Positions 1 to 11,512 of a DNA stretch of 64,000 nucleotides are shown here, piece after piece. Numbering within the stretch: position 1 is the stretch's first letter; each line of letters starts with the position of its first letter. Position numbers and translations under genes: made by a program. This DNA is from Janthinobacterium sp. LM6 (GTDB lineage: Bacteria; Pseudomonadota; Gammaproteobacteria; Burkholderiales; Burkholderiaceae_D), in the NCBI RefSeq assembly GCF_002002885.1, contig NZ_CP019510.1, positions 372,001 to 436,000 on the forward strand, written 5' to 3'. The notes beneath the pieces are model-generated. The model ran no database searches. It saw nothing but the letters and a program-made list of their open reading frames with translations, and was not told where the DNA came from.

Positions 1-96
1 GTGTTCAAGATGGGCAACAAGGGCCGTGGCCAATTGGTGATCGATTTTGCCGATCTTGACGTGCTCGATGGTTTGTTGACCCGCTTGCGTGGTTAA
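1..96 (+). CDS. parB: ParB chromosome-partitioning protein, C-terminal end (partial)
   Basis: The first 31 codons of the window are open and end with TAA at 94-96. The peptide ends in a run like GRGQLVIDFADLDVLDGLL, which matches the C-terminal dimerisation domain of ParB (basic/glycine stretch, then an LDxLDxLL helix). ParB binds parS sites and works with ParA in chromosome segregation. The gene starts upstream of the window, so most of it cannot be assessed. A parB gene just before the atp operon is a common betaproteobacterial arrangement, which supports the call. Confidence 0.8.
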   Translation: MFKMGNKGRGQLVIDFADLDVLDGLLTRLRG

Positions 97-294
97 ATAG
101 CAAGCTGCAAAGACAGGGGCCATGCGGGTGTGGACGATCCGGCCATGCTTTCCAGATGCACCACGTGATTCCTTGATAACACGGCTGGAAGCGGCCAGAC
201 AAGCGACTTTGCCATATAGTGGTGCAAAAGGCGGCGAATAGTCGGTAAAGCGTCAGTTTCACGCAGCAATTGCCCTGCTGCGGTGCAGCAACGT

Positions 295-324
295 TTGACT
301 CTATAGATCAAAGCCAACTATAAT
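295..324 (+). promoter_or_regulatory. Sigma-70 promoter of the atp operon
   Basis: TTGACT at 295-300 and TATAAT at 319-324 are separated by 18 bp, close to the sigma-70 consensus. It lies about 40 bp upstream of the atpI start, and no other obvious promoter is seen between 97 and 366. The rest of that interval, between the parB stop and the promoter, contains nothing I can assign. Confidence 0.75.
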
Positions 325-366
325 CCCGTGTCTTTGCGTGTGTAGATTTTTCTGGGAACTTGGCAA

Positions 367-735
367 TTGAGTGATTCACAACAAAGTATTGCCAAGCCAG
401 TCTACAAAGTAGTTGCATTGCAGCTAGCAATCGCTATCAGCTTTGCCACGGTCACCCTGTTTTTTGGTGGCAATGTCAGAGGCTGGTCCGCCGCATACGG
501 CGGCGCTATCGCAGTCATCGGTAGCCTGGTGTATGCCCTGTTGGTGGTTCGCGGTTCTAGCGACGCCAATAAGGCATTCCGGGCGCATTTGCGCGCAGAA
601 GTGGTGAAAATATTTATCACAGCGGTGCTGTTTATATTGGCACTGGTGTTGTTTCAGTCGGCCGCCTGGTTATGGCTGATCTTGGGTTTCGCGGTGGCAA
701 CCTTAGCATACTGGTTTTCATTGCTCGCTGTTTAA
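367..735 (+). CDS. atpI: ATP synthase accessory protein I (AtpI)
   Basis: A 122-residue membrane protein with about four hydrophobic segments, the size and layout of AtpI/UncI. AtpI is not part of the finished enzyme; it is thought to help assemble the c-ring of the F1Fo ATP synthase. The gene is first in the atp operon, 51 bp before atpB. The start used is TTG at 367, which gives MSDSQQSIAKP at the N-terminus; no ATG lies at the right place. AtpI sequences are poorly conserved, so the call depends partly on position. Confidence 0.8.
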   Translation: MSDSQQSIAKPVYKVVALQLAIAISFATVTLFFGGNVRGWSAAYGGAIAVIGSLVYALLVVRGSSDANKAFRAHLRAEVVKIFITAVLFILALVLFQSAAWLWLILGFAVATLAYWFSLLAV

Positions 736-765
736 TCATTGGTTTTGGGGCCTGTTGAGCTCTGA

Positions 766-1596
<831 letters not shown>

Positions 1597-1646
1597 TCAT
1601 TAACTTTATATTTTGTTTTTTTAGTATCTTTCGTTTTTAAATTTAG

Positions 1647-1934
<288 letters not shown>

Positions 1935-1977
1935 TTCGCTCCAACCCTAGGAGAAACTTTTAGTTAGGAGCAAAGGT

Positions 1978-2448
1978 ATGGACATCAATATGTCGCTCAT
2001 CGGCCAGATGATCACCTTCGCGGTGTTGGTCTGGTTCTCGATGAAGTTCGTATTTCCAGCGCTGAACAACGCGCTGGATGAGCGTGCCAAACGAATCGCG
2101 GATGGATTGGCTGCGGCCGATCAAGGTCAGGCTTCGATGGCAGTCGCTGAAAAGCGTGCGCAAGAGGCATTGAACAGTGCACGTGAAGAAGCGTCGCAAC
2201 GCGTTGCGGACGCTGAAAAGCGCGCGCAGCTGGTTGCTGAAGAGATCAAGCAAAATGCACAAGCTGAAGCTGCGCGTATCATTGCGCAAGCCCAGTCGGA
2301 CGCCGAACAGCAACTGTCGAAAGCACGCGAACAATTGCGCGCTCAGGTGGCTGACCTGGCTGTCAAGGGTGCCGAGCAGATCTTGAAGCGTGAAGTAAAC
2401 GCTACGGCTCACGCCGAAATGTTGCAGCGTCTTGCTGTCGAGCTGTAA
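1978..2448 (+). CDS. atpF: F1Fo ATP synthase subunit b
   Basis: A 156-residue protein with one N-terminal membrane helix (about residues 5-27) followed by a long Ala/Glu/Lys/Arg-rich coiled coil, as expected for the peripheral stalk. It connects subunit a to the delta subunit and F1. The ATG at 1978 follows GTTAGGAGCAAAGGT, a clear ribosome-binding site. The stop is 2 bp from the atpH start, so translation is probably coupled. Confidence 0.96.
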   Translation: MDINMSLIGQMITFAVLVWFSMKFVFPALNNALDERAKRIADGLAAADQGQASMAVAEKRAQEALNSAREEASQRVADAEKRAQLVAEEIKQNAQAEAARIIAQAQSDAEQQLSKAREQLRAQVADLAVKGAEQILKREVNATAHAEMLQRLAVEL

Positions 2449-2450
2449 TC

Positions 2451-2996
2451 ATGGCAGAACTCGCAACCGTCGCCCGTCCCTACGCGGAAGCTTTGTTCCG
2501 CGTAGCCCAAGCTGGTAAGGAGTCAAGCAACCTCGCGGCGTGGTCCGAACTGGTGTCCGAACTGGCACAGATCGGTAGCCACCCCGAGGTACAGGCGTAC
2601 GCGCGCAATCCGAAAGTTTCGGAGAGCGACGTCGCCGCCACCATCCTGTCGTTGTTGAAATCGCCGCTCAATGAGGAAGTGAAAAACTTCGTCACGATGT
2701 TGATCGAAAATGGCCGCATCAGCCTGCTGCCGGAAATCGGCGCGCAATTCCATACGTTGAAAAACGGTCTGGAAGGTGCGGCTGACGCCGAGATCACGAG
2801 CGCTTTCGATCTGAGCGAAGGCCAAACGGCCGAGCTGGTCGCAACGTTGGAAAAGAAATTCAGTCGTAAGCTCAACCCTGCCGTCACAGTGGATCCATCG
2901 CTGCTCGGCGGCGTGCGCGTGGTTGTTGGCGACCAAGTGCTCGATACCTCGGTGCGCGCCAAGCTGCAGCAACTGCACGCTGCACTGGTGTCGTAA
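2451..2996 (+). CDS. atpH: F1Fo ATP synthase subunit delta
   Basis: A 181-residue soluble subunit that joins the peripheral stalk to the top of the alpha/beta hexamer. The N-terminal helical domain begins [14 protein letters not shown], the OSCP/delta family signature, and the C-terminal part carries [18 protein letters not shown], also typical. It starts 2 bp after atpF and is followed by a 78-bp gap before atpA with an AGGAG site. Confidence 0.96.
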   Translation: MAELATVARPYAEALFRVAQAGKESSNLAAWSELVSELAQIGSHPEVQAYARNPKVSESDVAATILSLLKSPLNEEVKNFVTMLIENGRISLLPEIGAQFHTLKNGLEGAADAEITSAFDLSEGQTAELVATLEKKFSRKLNPAVTVDPSLLGGVRVVVGDQVLDTSVRAKLQQLHAALVS

Positions 2997-3074
2997 GACA
3001 CGCGCTTCGGCAGGCCAGCTTAGACAGACCCTTACCCCTCGCGCAAGCTGAGAGAAACACTTTTAGGAGTTAGT

Positions 3075-4616
3075 ATGCAACTCAACCCATCTGAAATCAG
3101 CGAGTTGATCAAGAGCCGGATCCAAGGTCTTGACGGCGGCGCTGAAGTGCGTAATCAAGGCACGGTTATTTCCGTCGCCGACGGTATCTGCCGCATCCAC
3201 GGTTTGTCGGACGTGATGCAAGGCGAGATGCTGGAATTCCCAGGCAACACGTTTGGCCTGGCCATGAATCTGGAACGCGACTCCGTCGGTTCCGTGATTC
3301 TGGGTGCCTATGAGCACATCTCCGAAGGCGACACGGTGAAATGCACCGGCCGCATTCTGGAAGTGCCAGTCGGTCCTGAGCTGCTCGGCCGCGTTGTCAA
3401 CGCGCTGGGTCAGCCGATCGACGGCAAAGGCGCCATCGACACCAAACTGACGGCCGCGATTGAAAAAATCGCTCCGGGCGTGATCGCCCGTGAGTCCGTT
3501 TCGCAACCGATGCAAACCGGCCTGAAGTCGATCGATGCGATGGTTCCAGTTGGCCGTGGCCAGCGCGAACTGATCATCGGCGACCGTCAAACCGGCAAGT
3601 CGGCTGTGGCGATTGATGCGATCATCAATCAAAAAGGCCAGGGCATGAAATGTATCTACGTCGCGATTGGCCAAAAAGCCTCGTCGATCAAGAACATCGT
3701 GCGCTCGCTGGAACAGCACGGCGCGATGGAATACACCATCGTTGTCGCCGCTTCCGCTTCGGAATCGGCCGCCATGCAATACATCTCGCCGTACTCCGGT
3801 TGCGCCATGGGCGAATACTTCCGTGACCGCGGTGAAGATGCACTGATCGTCTACGATGATCTGTCCAAACAAGCTGTTGCATACCGTCAAATCTCGCTGC
3901 TGCTGCGCCGTCCACCAGGTCGCGAAGCGTACCCAGGCGACGTGTTCTACCTGCACAGCCGCCTGCTGGAACGCGCAGCACGCGTGAACGCCGACTACGT
4001 CGAGAAGTTCACCGACGGCGCCGTCAAAGGCAAGACCGGTTCCCTGACGGCATTGCCGATCATTGAAACGCAAGCTGGCGATGTGTCCGCATTCGTTCCA
4101 ACCAACGTGATTTCGATTACCGACGGTCAGATCTTCCTGGAAACCTCGCTGTTCAACGCCGGTATCCGTCCTGCCATTAACGCCGGTATTTCCGTATCGC
4201 GCGTCGGTGGCGCCGCCCAGACCAAGGTCATCAAAAACCTGTCCGGCGGTATCCGTACCGACTTGGCGCAGTACCGTGAACTGGCTGCGTTTGCGCAGTT
4301 CGCTTCGGACCTGGATGAATCGACCCGCAAGCAGCTGGACCGCGGCGCGCGCGTAACGGAATTGCTCAAGCAAGCCCAATACTCGCCACTGTCGATCTCG
4401 CTGATGGCCGTATCGCTGTTCTCGGTGAACAAAGGCTTCATGGACGACGTGCCAGTCAAGCAAGTGCTGTCGTTCGAAGCTGGTGTCCACGCTTACATGA
4501 AGACCAAGCAAGCTGCTCTGCTGGCCAAGATCGAAGAAACCAAGCAACTCGACAAAGACAGCGAAGCAACTCTGTCGGCGGCCATTGCTGATTTCAAGAA
4601 ATCCGGCGCATATTAA
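3075..4616 (+). CDS. atpA: F1Fo ATP synthase subunit alpha
   Basis: A 513-residue non-catalytic nucleotide-binding subunit, the same length as the E. coli protein. The P-loop GDRQTGKS is at about residues 169-176. The arginine-finger region [11 protein letters not shown] lies near residue 375, where it reaches into the catalytic site of the neighbouring beta subunit. The N-terminal beta-barrel, central ATP domain and C-terminal helical bundle are all present with no gap. Confidence 0.98.
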   Translation: MQLNPSEISELIKSRIQGLDGGAEVRNQGTVISVADGICRIHGLSDVMQGEMLEFPGNTFGLAMNLERDSVGSVILGAYEHISEGDTVKCTGRILEVPVGPELLGRVVNALGQPIDGKGAIDTKLTAAIEKIAPGVIARESVSQPMQTGLKSIDAMVPVGRGQRELIIGDRQTGKSAVAIDAIINQKGQGMKCIYVAIGQKASSIKNIVRSLEQHGAMEYTIVVAASASESAAMQYISPYSGCAMGEYFRDRGEDALIVYDDLSKQAVAYRQISLLLRRPPGREAYPGDVFYLHSRLLERAARVNADYVEKFTDGAVKGKTGSLTALPIIETQAGDVSAFVPTNVISITDGQIFLETSLFNAGIRPAINAGISVSRVGGAAQTKVIKNLSGGIRTDLAQYRELAAFAQFASDLDESTRKQLDRGARVTELLKQAQYSPLSISLMAVSLFSVNKGFMDDVPVKQVLSFEAGVHAYMKTKQAALLAKIEETKQLDKDSEATLSAAIADFKKSGAY

Positions 4617-4679
4617 GCGGCCAGGCGGTGCCCACCTTTGAGTGAGGCGCCGCCCTACGCGCAGAAGGAGTAAGGACTC

Positions 4680-6985
<2,306 letters not shown>

Positions 6986-7047
6986 GTTAAGTCTGGGCCT
7001 AACCCCGCCCGTTAGACGGCGGGGTTCTTCAACCCGATAGGACACAC

Positions 7048-7467
7048 ATGGCACACACAATTCACGTTGACGTGGTTTCCGCTGAAGAACTGATTTTTTC
7101 AGGCGAAGCAGAATTCGTCGCGTTGCCGGGTGAACAGGGCGAGCTGGGTATCTACCCACGCCACACGCCTTTGATTACCCGCATCCGTCCGGGCGCGGTC
7201 CGCATCAAGGTAGTCGGCCAGGCTGAAGAAGAGTTCGTCTTCGTTGCCGGCGGCCTGCTGGAAGTGCAACCGGATACCGTGACCGTCCTGGCCGATACCG
7301 CGATCCGCGGTCACGACCTCGACGAAGCGAAAGCGCTGGAAGCGAAGAAGTTGGCGGAAGAAAATATCCACAACAAGGATTCGGGCATCGACTACGCGCA
7401 AGCGCAAGCCGAGCTGGCCAGCGCGATTGCGCAGCTGGCAGCGATCCAGAAGCTGCGCAAGCTGTAA
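7048..7467 (+). CDS. atpC: F1Fo ATP synthase subunit epsilon
   Basis: A 139-residue subunit with an N-terminal beta-sandwich ([17 protein letters not shown], typical) and a C-terminal two-helix tail that can inhibit ATP hydrolysis. It is the last gene of the atp operon, and a strong terminator begins 19 bp after its stop codon. ATG 7048 follows GATAGGACACAC. Confidence 0.97.
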   Translation: MAHTIHVDVVSAEELIFSGEAEFVALPGEQGELGIYPRHTPLITRIRPGAVRIKVVGQAEEEFVFVAGGLLEVQPDTVTVLADTAIRGHDLDEAKALEAKKLAEENIHNKDSGIDYAQAQAELASAIAQLAAIQKLRKL

Positions 7468-7486
7468 TCAGCGAGCCAGCAGCAAG

Positions 7487-7514
7487 AAAGGCAGCCTTCG
7501 GGCTGCCTTTTTTT
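7487..7514 (+). terminator. Rho-independent terminator of the atp operon
   Basis: AAAGGCAGCC, a TTCG tetraloop and GGCTGCCTTT, followed by a T-run. It lies between the convergent atpC and rsgA-like genes. Because the 5' flank is A-rich it may also work for the opposite strand, though the minus-strand T-run is weaker. Confidence 0.9.
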
Positions 7515-7526
7515 ATGCTTTAACGA

Positions 7527-8594
7527 CTATTCCTGGCGCTTCTGCCTGCTCCTTTCCTGCCCCGCCTTCAATATTGTCTTCCACTTGGCGCGTGCGGCGA
7601 TGCGTTCGAGTGGCGTCTCCTCGCCGCGCCGGGCGTCACGCAGCAGCTTGTGATAATTGCGCAGCCGATCCGCATCGACGGCGCCGCGCACCTGGCAGCC
7701 TGGTTCGCTGGCGTGCTGGCAGTCGCGGAACTGGCACGTCGAGGCGAGCGCCGCGATGTCGTTAAACGTGGCCGCCAGGGTTTGCGCATCCGCGTCGGCC
7801 TGCCAGCTGCGCAAGCCCGGGGTATCGATGATGCAGGCGCCGCTGGCGCACAGGTGCAGCGAGCGCGCCGTCGTCGTATGCCGTCCGCGCCCATCGCCAT
7901 GGCGCACGCCGTTGGTTGCCTGTTGCGTCGCAGACAGGGTATTGGTCAGGCTGGACTTGCCGGCGCCCGATGAACCGAGCAGCACCAGGGTCTGGCCAGT
8001 ACCCAGCCAGGGCTCCAGGATGGCCACGTCATACGCATGGCGCGTGTCGATGGCAAGCAGGGGCACGTGGGGCGGCAGGCGCTGTTTGAGTTGCGCCAGC
8101 TTGCCCGGCACGTCGTCGGCCACGTCGGCCTTGCTCAGCACCACCACGGGGCTGACCTGGGCTGCCAGCACGATGGCCAGATAGCGTTCCAGCCGGCGCG
8201 GGTTGAAATCCCCGTCCAGTCCCATCACTAGCAGGGCCGTATCGACATTGCTGGCGAGCACTTGCCGCCGGCCGTCATTGCCGCGCCGGGAAATTTGCGT
8301 GACTGGGGATAAGTGTGCCGTTATCCACAGCGTGTCGTGACCATCGTGTTCGGCGACGACCCAGTCGCCGACCGTGACGATGGTGTCCTGCGCCAGTAGC
8401 GCGTACAGCAGGCGCGGCAGGACCTGTGCCGGGTGTTCCTGGGTGCCGTCGTGCACGAGAATGCTGTCGCGGTGGACGGCGCTTACGCGCAGCAGTTGTG
8501 CGGCAGGGGAAGAGATGTCGAGTTGGGTGGCTGCGCCGGCGATGGCCTGCTGCAGCCCGATAAGGCGTAGTTGCGCAAAATCGAATGCGATCAT
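7527..8594 (-). CDS. rsgA: RsgA/YjeQ-type ribosome-associated GTPase (paralogue type)
   Basis: A 355-residue circularly permuted GTPase. An N-terminal OB-like part is followed by G4 (LSKAD), G1 (LLGSSGAGKSS), then G3 (DTPGLR), the order diagnostic of RsgA/YjeQ. The C-terminal zinc site is C-x5-C-x-H-x5-C (CQFRDCQHASEPGC). RsgA matures or checks the small ribosomal subunit. The motifs GLDGDFNPRRLERYL and GRGRHTTT resemble the second, less-studied RsgA class found beside the canonical gene in many proteobacteria, so another rsgA may exist elsewhere. It is preceded by an unusual leader with a 12-codon ORF and five hairpins. Confidence 0.88.
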   Translation of the reverse strand: MIAFDFAQLRLIGLQQAIAGAATQLDISSPAAQLLRVSAVHRDSILVHDGTQEHPAQVLPRLLYALLAQDTIVTVGDWVVAEHDGHDTLWITAHLSPVTQISRRGNDGRRQVLASNVDTALLVMGLDGDFNPRRLERYLAIVLAAQVSPVVVLSKADVADDVPGKLAQLKQRLPPHVPLLAIDTRHAYDVAILEPWLGTGQTLVLLGSSGAGKSSLTNTLSATQQATNGVRHGDGRGRHTTTARSLHLCASGACIIDTPGLRSWQADADAQTLAATFNDIAALASTCQFRDCQHASEPGCQVRGAVDADRLRNYHKLLRDARRGEETPLERIAARAKWKTILKAGQERSRQKRQE

Positions 8595-8618
8595 GGTAGC
8601 GTGATTCCAAATTCTGTC

Positions 8619-8740
8619 GTCCGCGTGCGGACGTGAAGCCTGCGCGTGCAGGCACCGCCAGTCGCGATGACTGGCACGAAAGAAAGGGAAGTCGGCTACG
8701 CGATCACGCGTATGGGCAATTGCGGGCTAAGTGTCTTAGC
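8619..8740 (-). promoter_or_regulatory. Array of five small hairpins in the leader of the RsgA-type gene
   Basis: In minus-strand order the perfect or near-perfect inverted repeats are at 8740-8726 (GCTAAG/CTTAGC), 8711-8698 (ACGCG/CGCGT), 8675-8657 (GCCAGTC/GACTGGC), 8653-8638 (GCCTGC/GCAGGC) and 8632-8619 (GTCCG/CGGAC). They fill the space between the stop codon of a 12-codon ORF and the GTPase start. No T-run follows any of them, so simple rho-independent attenuation is not obvious. Translation-coupled control or RNA-protein binding is possible; this is inference. Confidence 0.55.
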
Positions 8741-8755
8741 GGGGAAAGACCGTGA

Positions 8756-8794
8756 TCAGGCAGCCGACAGCACGGCAGTATCCGAATGGCGCAT
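8756..8794 (-). CDS. Putative 12-residue leader peptide upstream of the RsgA-type gene
   Basis: ATG at 8794-8792 is preceded by ACAGGAGTAGACAAC, a strong ribosome-binding site at good spacing, and the frame ends with TGA at 8758-8756. The peptide is MRHSDTAVLSAA. No run of one amino acid is present, so it is not a classic amino-acid attenuator. It lies about 160 nt before the GTPase start on the same strand. That it is translated and regulatory is inferred from the ribosome-binding site and the hairpins that follow. Confidence 0.45.
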   Translation of the reverse strand: MRHSDTAVLSAA

Positions 8795-8869
8795 GTTGTC
8801 TACTCCTGTTGTGTGAGGTATAACGCCAGTGTGCCAGCGGCGCGCGTCGCCGTCAATGGATGGCGTGGT

Positions 8870-9424
8870 TCAGCTGCACATGCCGTAGGCGCTGCGCTCG
8901 GGGAAATAGCGGTACGTAAAGGTGCGCACCGGGTAGCGCTTTCCGGCGACGAGCATGTCGGGCATGGATAAATCAAAGCGCTGCGGCAGCTGGCGCGGCA
9001 GCTGCAGCCGCAAGCGCCACTGGGTTTCGGCGCTCGAACCGACGGCGGAAAACATGATGGGCAGCTGCTCGATGACGTCGACGATCTCTGCCTTGCGGTT
9101 CATGCCGCGCTGGTAGATGGTCAGCACCTTGGCTTCGGCGAAGGGCTGCTGTTTTGGTTCTTCCAGCAGGAAGGACAGGCGCGTAAAACTGGCTTGCGTG
9201 CCGATGGGAAGAGTAAAAATCAGCGCCAGCTCCGTGCCGCCATCCTTCAGCGTGACGGGCGGCGTGGCATAGATACTGATGCCGCGCGGCAGCTCGAAAC
9301 GCGAGCCTTCCGTCCACGTCTTGCACTCGGGCGTGGTGGCCTGGTACAGGCTGGGCGCCGTGTAGTCGTTGCAGGCTGAAACCAGCAGCAGCAGGGGCAG
9401 GGCAAGGAGGGCGGAACGGCGCAT
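8870..9424 (-). CDS. Hypothetical lipoprotein
   Basis: About 184 residues, starting MRRSALLALPLLLLVSAC. This is a short basic n-region, a hydrophobic core and a lipobox (LVSAC), so it is probably lipid-anchored after signal peptidase II cleavage at that cysteine. A GTG three codons upstream (9433) is an alternative start. The mature part has four cysteines or fewer and no motif I recognise; it looks mostly beta-rich. It lies on the same strand as, and 63 bp after, the speD-like gene, so it may belong to the polyamine cluster, but this is not shown. Confidence 0.7.
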   Translation of the reverse strand: MRRSALLALPLLLLVSACNDYTAPSLYQATTPECKTWTEGSRFELPRGISIYATPPVTLKDGGTELALIFTLPIGTQASFTRLSFLLEEPKQQPFAEAKVLTIYQRGMNRKAEIVDVIEQLPIMFSAVGSSAETQWRLRLQLPRQLPQRFDLSMPDMLVAGKRYPVRTFTYRYFPERSAYGMCS

Positions 9425-9487
9425 GGGAGTCACGGTTGGGATATGAGCCGACAGTGTAAGCGATCCCCCCGCGATCCACCAGCGACG

Positions 9488-9859
9488 CTAGGATTGGCCG
9501 GGCGGCGCGCGCCGCACCGACTGCAGCTGGCAGTGCGCCGCCTGCAGCGCCTCCCTGACGACGTCCATGGCCAGTTGCGGCCGGGCCGCGCCGCACATGA
9601 AGATATCGACGGCGGCAAAGCTGCATTCGGGCCAGGTGTGGATGGAAATGTGCGATTCGGCCAGCAGCACCACGCCCGTGACGCCCTGGCCCGTGCCAAA
9701 GCTGTGGAAATGGCTGTGCAGCACCTGGGCGCCGGCCGCGACGGCCGCGTCGCGCAGCAGGCGCTTGAGCGCGGCACAGTCGCGCAGGCGTTCCGGTGCG
9801 ATGCCCGATAGATCGGCCAGCAAATGGGTGCCCAGAGGCAGATGCGGTGTGGCTGTCAT
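9488..9859 (-). CDS. speD: S-adenosylmethionine decarboxylase, prokaryotic class (SpeD/SpeH)
   Basis: A 123-residue proenzyme, the size of the small class 1B SpeD/SpeH. The self-cleavage site giving the pyruvoyl serine is visible in AESHISIHTWPE at about residues 67-78, and the downstream catalytic cysteine lies in IFMCGAA. The product, decarboxylated AdoMet, is the aminopropyl donor for spermidine synthase, encoded in the divergent arm at 13022-14533. It starts 2 bp after the stop of the small Gly/Ser-rich gene, so the two are probably co-translated. Recent computational work places such small SpeD homologues in membrane-stress gene clusters and finds that some act as arginine or ornithine decarboxylases, so the substrate is not certain. 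Confidence 0.9.
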   Translation of the reverse strand: MTATPHLPLGTHLLADLSGIAPERLRDCAALKRLLRDAAVAAGAQVLHSHFHSFGTGQGVTGVVLLAESHISIHTWPECSFAAVDIFMCGAARPQLAMDVVREALQAAHCQLQSVRRAPPGQS

Positions 9860-9861
9860 GC

Positions 9862-10032
9862 TTACTTGTGGCTGCCGCCGCTGGAGCCGCCGCCATAGCT
9901 GCCGCCGCCGCTGCCCGTGCGCGAACTCCAGCTGCTGCCGCTGCTACTGCCGGCTACCTTGAACATGCGCACCCAGTTGGCGGCCGTGACACTGAAGGTC
10001 ACCATCAGGGCATAGATCACGTATTTACTCAT
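9862..10032 (-). CDS. Small Gly/Ser-rich membrane peptide
   Basis: A 56-residue protein. One hydrophobic helix (about residues 4-22, KYVIYALMVTFSVTAANWV) is followed by a tail made almost only of Gly, Ser and a few Tyr/Arg, ending GGGSSGGSHK. ATG 10032 overlaps the stop of the DUF4178 gene by 4 bp (ATGA), and its own stop is 2 bp before speD. That tight packing is the main evidence that it is a real gene. The function is unknown; it probably sits in the inner membrane with a flexible tail. Confidence 0.7.
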   Translation of the reverse strand: MSKYVIYALMVTFSVTAANWVRMFKVAGSSSGSSWSSRTGSGGGSYGGGSSGGSHK

Positions 10033-11492
10033 GGGGGATTCTTTGCATTCTTGTCGAGAAAAGCGGCCGGCAGGAACAGCGCCAGGCAGCCCAGAAAACT
10101 CCACATCAGGGTGCTGGAGAACGAGACAAACATCGGGATCGCATTCAAGACCAGCACGATGACGATGAAGACCTTGGCGATGCCGCGATGACTGAGATGG
10201 ATATTCTGCACGTTGGCTCCGCCATGGAAGGCGGCGCCAAACCAGGCGGCCATCTGGTCATAGGCAACGGGCGCGGAGCGCGACCAGGTCATTTCCTCGC
10301 CGGTGAGCTCCGCCGCTAATTTGGTCTGTCCCTGCTCGAATTCAAACACGCGCGTGCTGTCGCCGACGGCCACCTTCCAGTTGAAGGCGCCCGCCGCATA
10401 CACGACCTGCGAGCCGTAGTCATACAGTTTGCGGTAGGTGGCGCCATCGAGCGTGCAGGTATCGGCGTCCAATGACGCCCAGTTGGGCCAGTTCGGCAGC
10501 ACGTTCGAGCGCGACCAGCCATCGTCCGTCTCCACCAGCCAGAAGAAGCCGGCGCGCGCGTTGTACAGCAGGTACTCGTTCCACTCGCTGCCTTCGTCGT
10601 CGGCGCGGCGCATCATGCCGATCACCGTGAAATCCACATTGCTGATCTTCGCGCTGGCGCCCAGCTCCAGCGTGATGTCGGCGTTGTCGTGCACCTGCTT
10701 GCCGATGGCCAGCACCTGCGCTTCCGGGCCGCTGGCGTCGAGCTGCGCGTGGCAGGCGGGGCACACCAGCTGCGCCGCCGCACCGGGCACATACTTAATG
10801 CCGCTGCCGCAGGACGGGCAGTCGAGCGCATCGAGCTTGCCGCGGTACTTGCCGGCGCTTTTGGCGATGGCATCGTCGTCGCGCAGCAACTGGCACTTCA
10901 AACTGTCCAGGGTGACGGCGACGCCCTGGTAGACGACGGGATGCGGACCGTCCGTGTAGTCGAGCGTGACAAAGCTGGCGTAGTTGCGGAAATCCGCCAC
11001 CTGGATGCGCCAGCCGGCGCCCACCTTGAACGGCAATTCGCCCTGGCCGGCGATGCATTCGGCGCTGCGGATCTCGGCCGCCGTGTACGGCTCGCCGCAG
11101 ATCGTGTAGCGCTTGCCCGGCGCCAGCTCGCCAAAGACGGGTAAGGTACCTTGCGTGCTGCGTTCGCGCGTCAGCGTGTACAGGCCGGACGAGTCGCCCA
11201 GCCAGGCCGTGCTGGCGTCGTCGAACAGCAGATACCACTCGTTCCACGTGCCGGCGCTGTAGCGCTGCTGGATGCGCCCGACGACGGTGAAGTGCACGCC
11301 ATCGTGCACGCCGGCCGTGCCGATCTGGATCGGCGAATAGTCTTCCAGGACGGCCGACATTTTGCCCACGTCCCTGAGGGAATCGGCGTCCTTGAGGATG
11401 GTGCTGTGGCAGTACTCGCACACGGCGAGCACGGAAGCGTGCGAGCGGAAGTGAACTTCCGCGCCGCAGCTAGGACAGGAAACAGTTTGCAT
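10029..11492 (-). CDS. DUF4178 zinc-ribbon membrane protein
   Basis: A 487-residue protein. A zinc ribbon opens it (CPSCGAEVHF then CEYC, residues 6-29). A DUF4178 beta-rich module follows (GIQ/TAGVHDGVHFTVVGRIQ, with NEWYLLFDD), then a second ribbon (CPSCGSGIKYV then CPACH, near residue 230) and a second DUF4178 module (NEYLLYNARAGFFWL). Two membrane helices close the C-terminus (IVLVLNAIPMFVSF and LGCLALFLPAAFL). It is therefore probably tail-anchored with a cytoplasmic body. DUF4178 has no known biochemical function; it recurs beside SpeD, DUF350 and SPFH genes. It overlaps the next gene by ATGA. Confidence 0.85.
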   Translation of the reverse strand: MQTVSCPSCGAEVHFRSHASVLAVCEYCHSTILKDADSLRDVGKMSAVLEDYSPIQIGTAGVHDGVHFTVVGRIQQRYSAGTWNEWYLLFDDASTAWLGDSSGLYTLTRERSTQGTLPVFGELAPGKRYTICGEPYTAAEIRSAECIAGQGELPFKVGAGWRIQVADFRNYASFVTLDYTDGPHPVVYQGVAVTLDSLKCQLLRDDDAIAKSAGKYRGKLDALDCPSCGSGIKYVPGAAAQLVCPACHAQLDASGPEAQVLAIGKQVHDNADITLELGASAKISNVDFTVIGMMRRADDEGSEWNEYLLYNARAGFFWLVETDDGWSRSNVLPNWPNWASLDADTCTLDGATYRKLYDYGSQVVYAAGAFNWKVAVGDSTRVFEFEQGQTKLAAELTGEEMTWSRSAPVAYDQMAAWFGAAFHGGANVQNIHLSHRGIAKVFIVIVLVLNAIPMFVSFSSTLMWSFLGCLALFLPAAFLDKNAKNPP

Positions 11493-11512
11493 GCAGTCGT
11501 ATTTCGCTCTAA

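Noticed and set aside
8619..8675. Three consecutive hairpins considered as a guanidine-II (mini-ykkC) riboswitch or a CRISPR array
   Set aside because: Guanidine-II needs two stems with ACGR loops; these have ACGC, CACG and ATCGC-type loops and the downstream gene is not a guanidine transporter or carboxylase. The stems differ from each other and there are no equal-length spacers, so it is not CRISPR.
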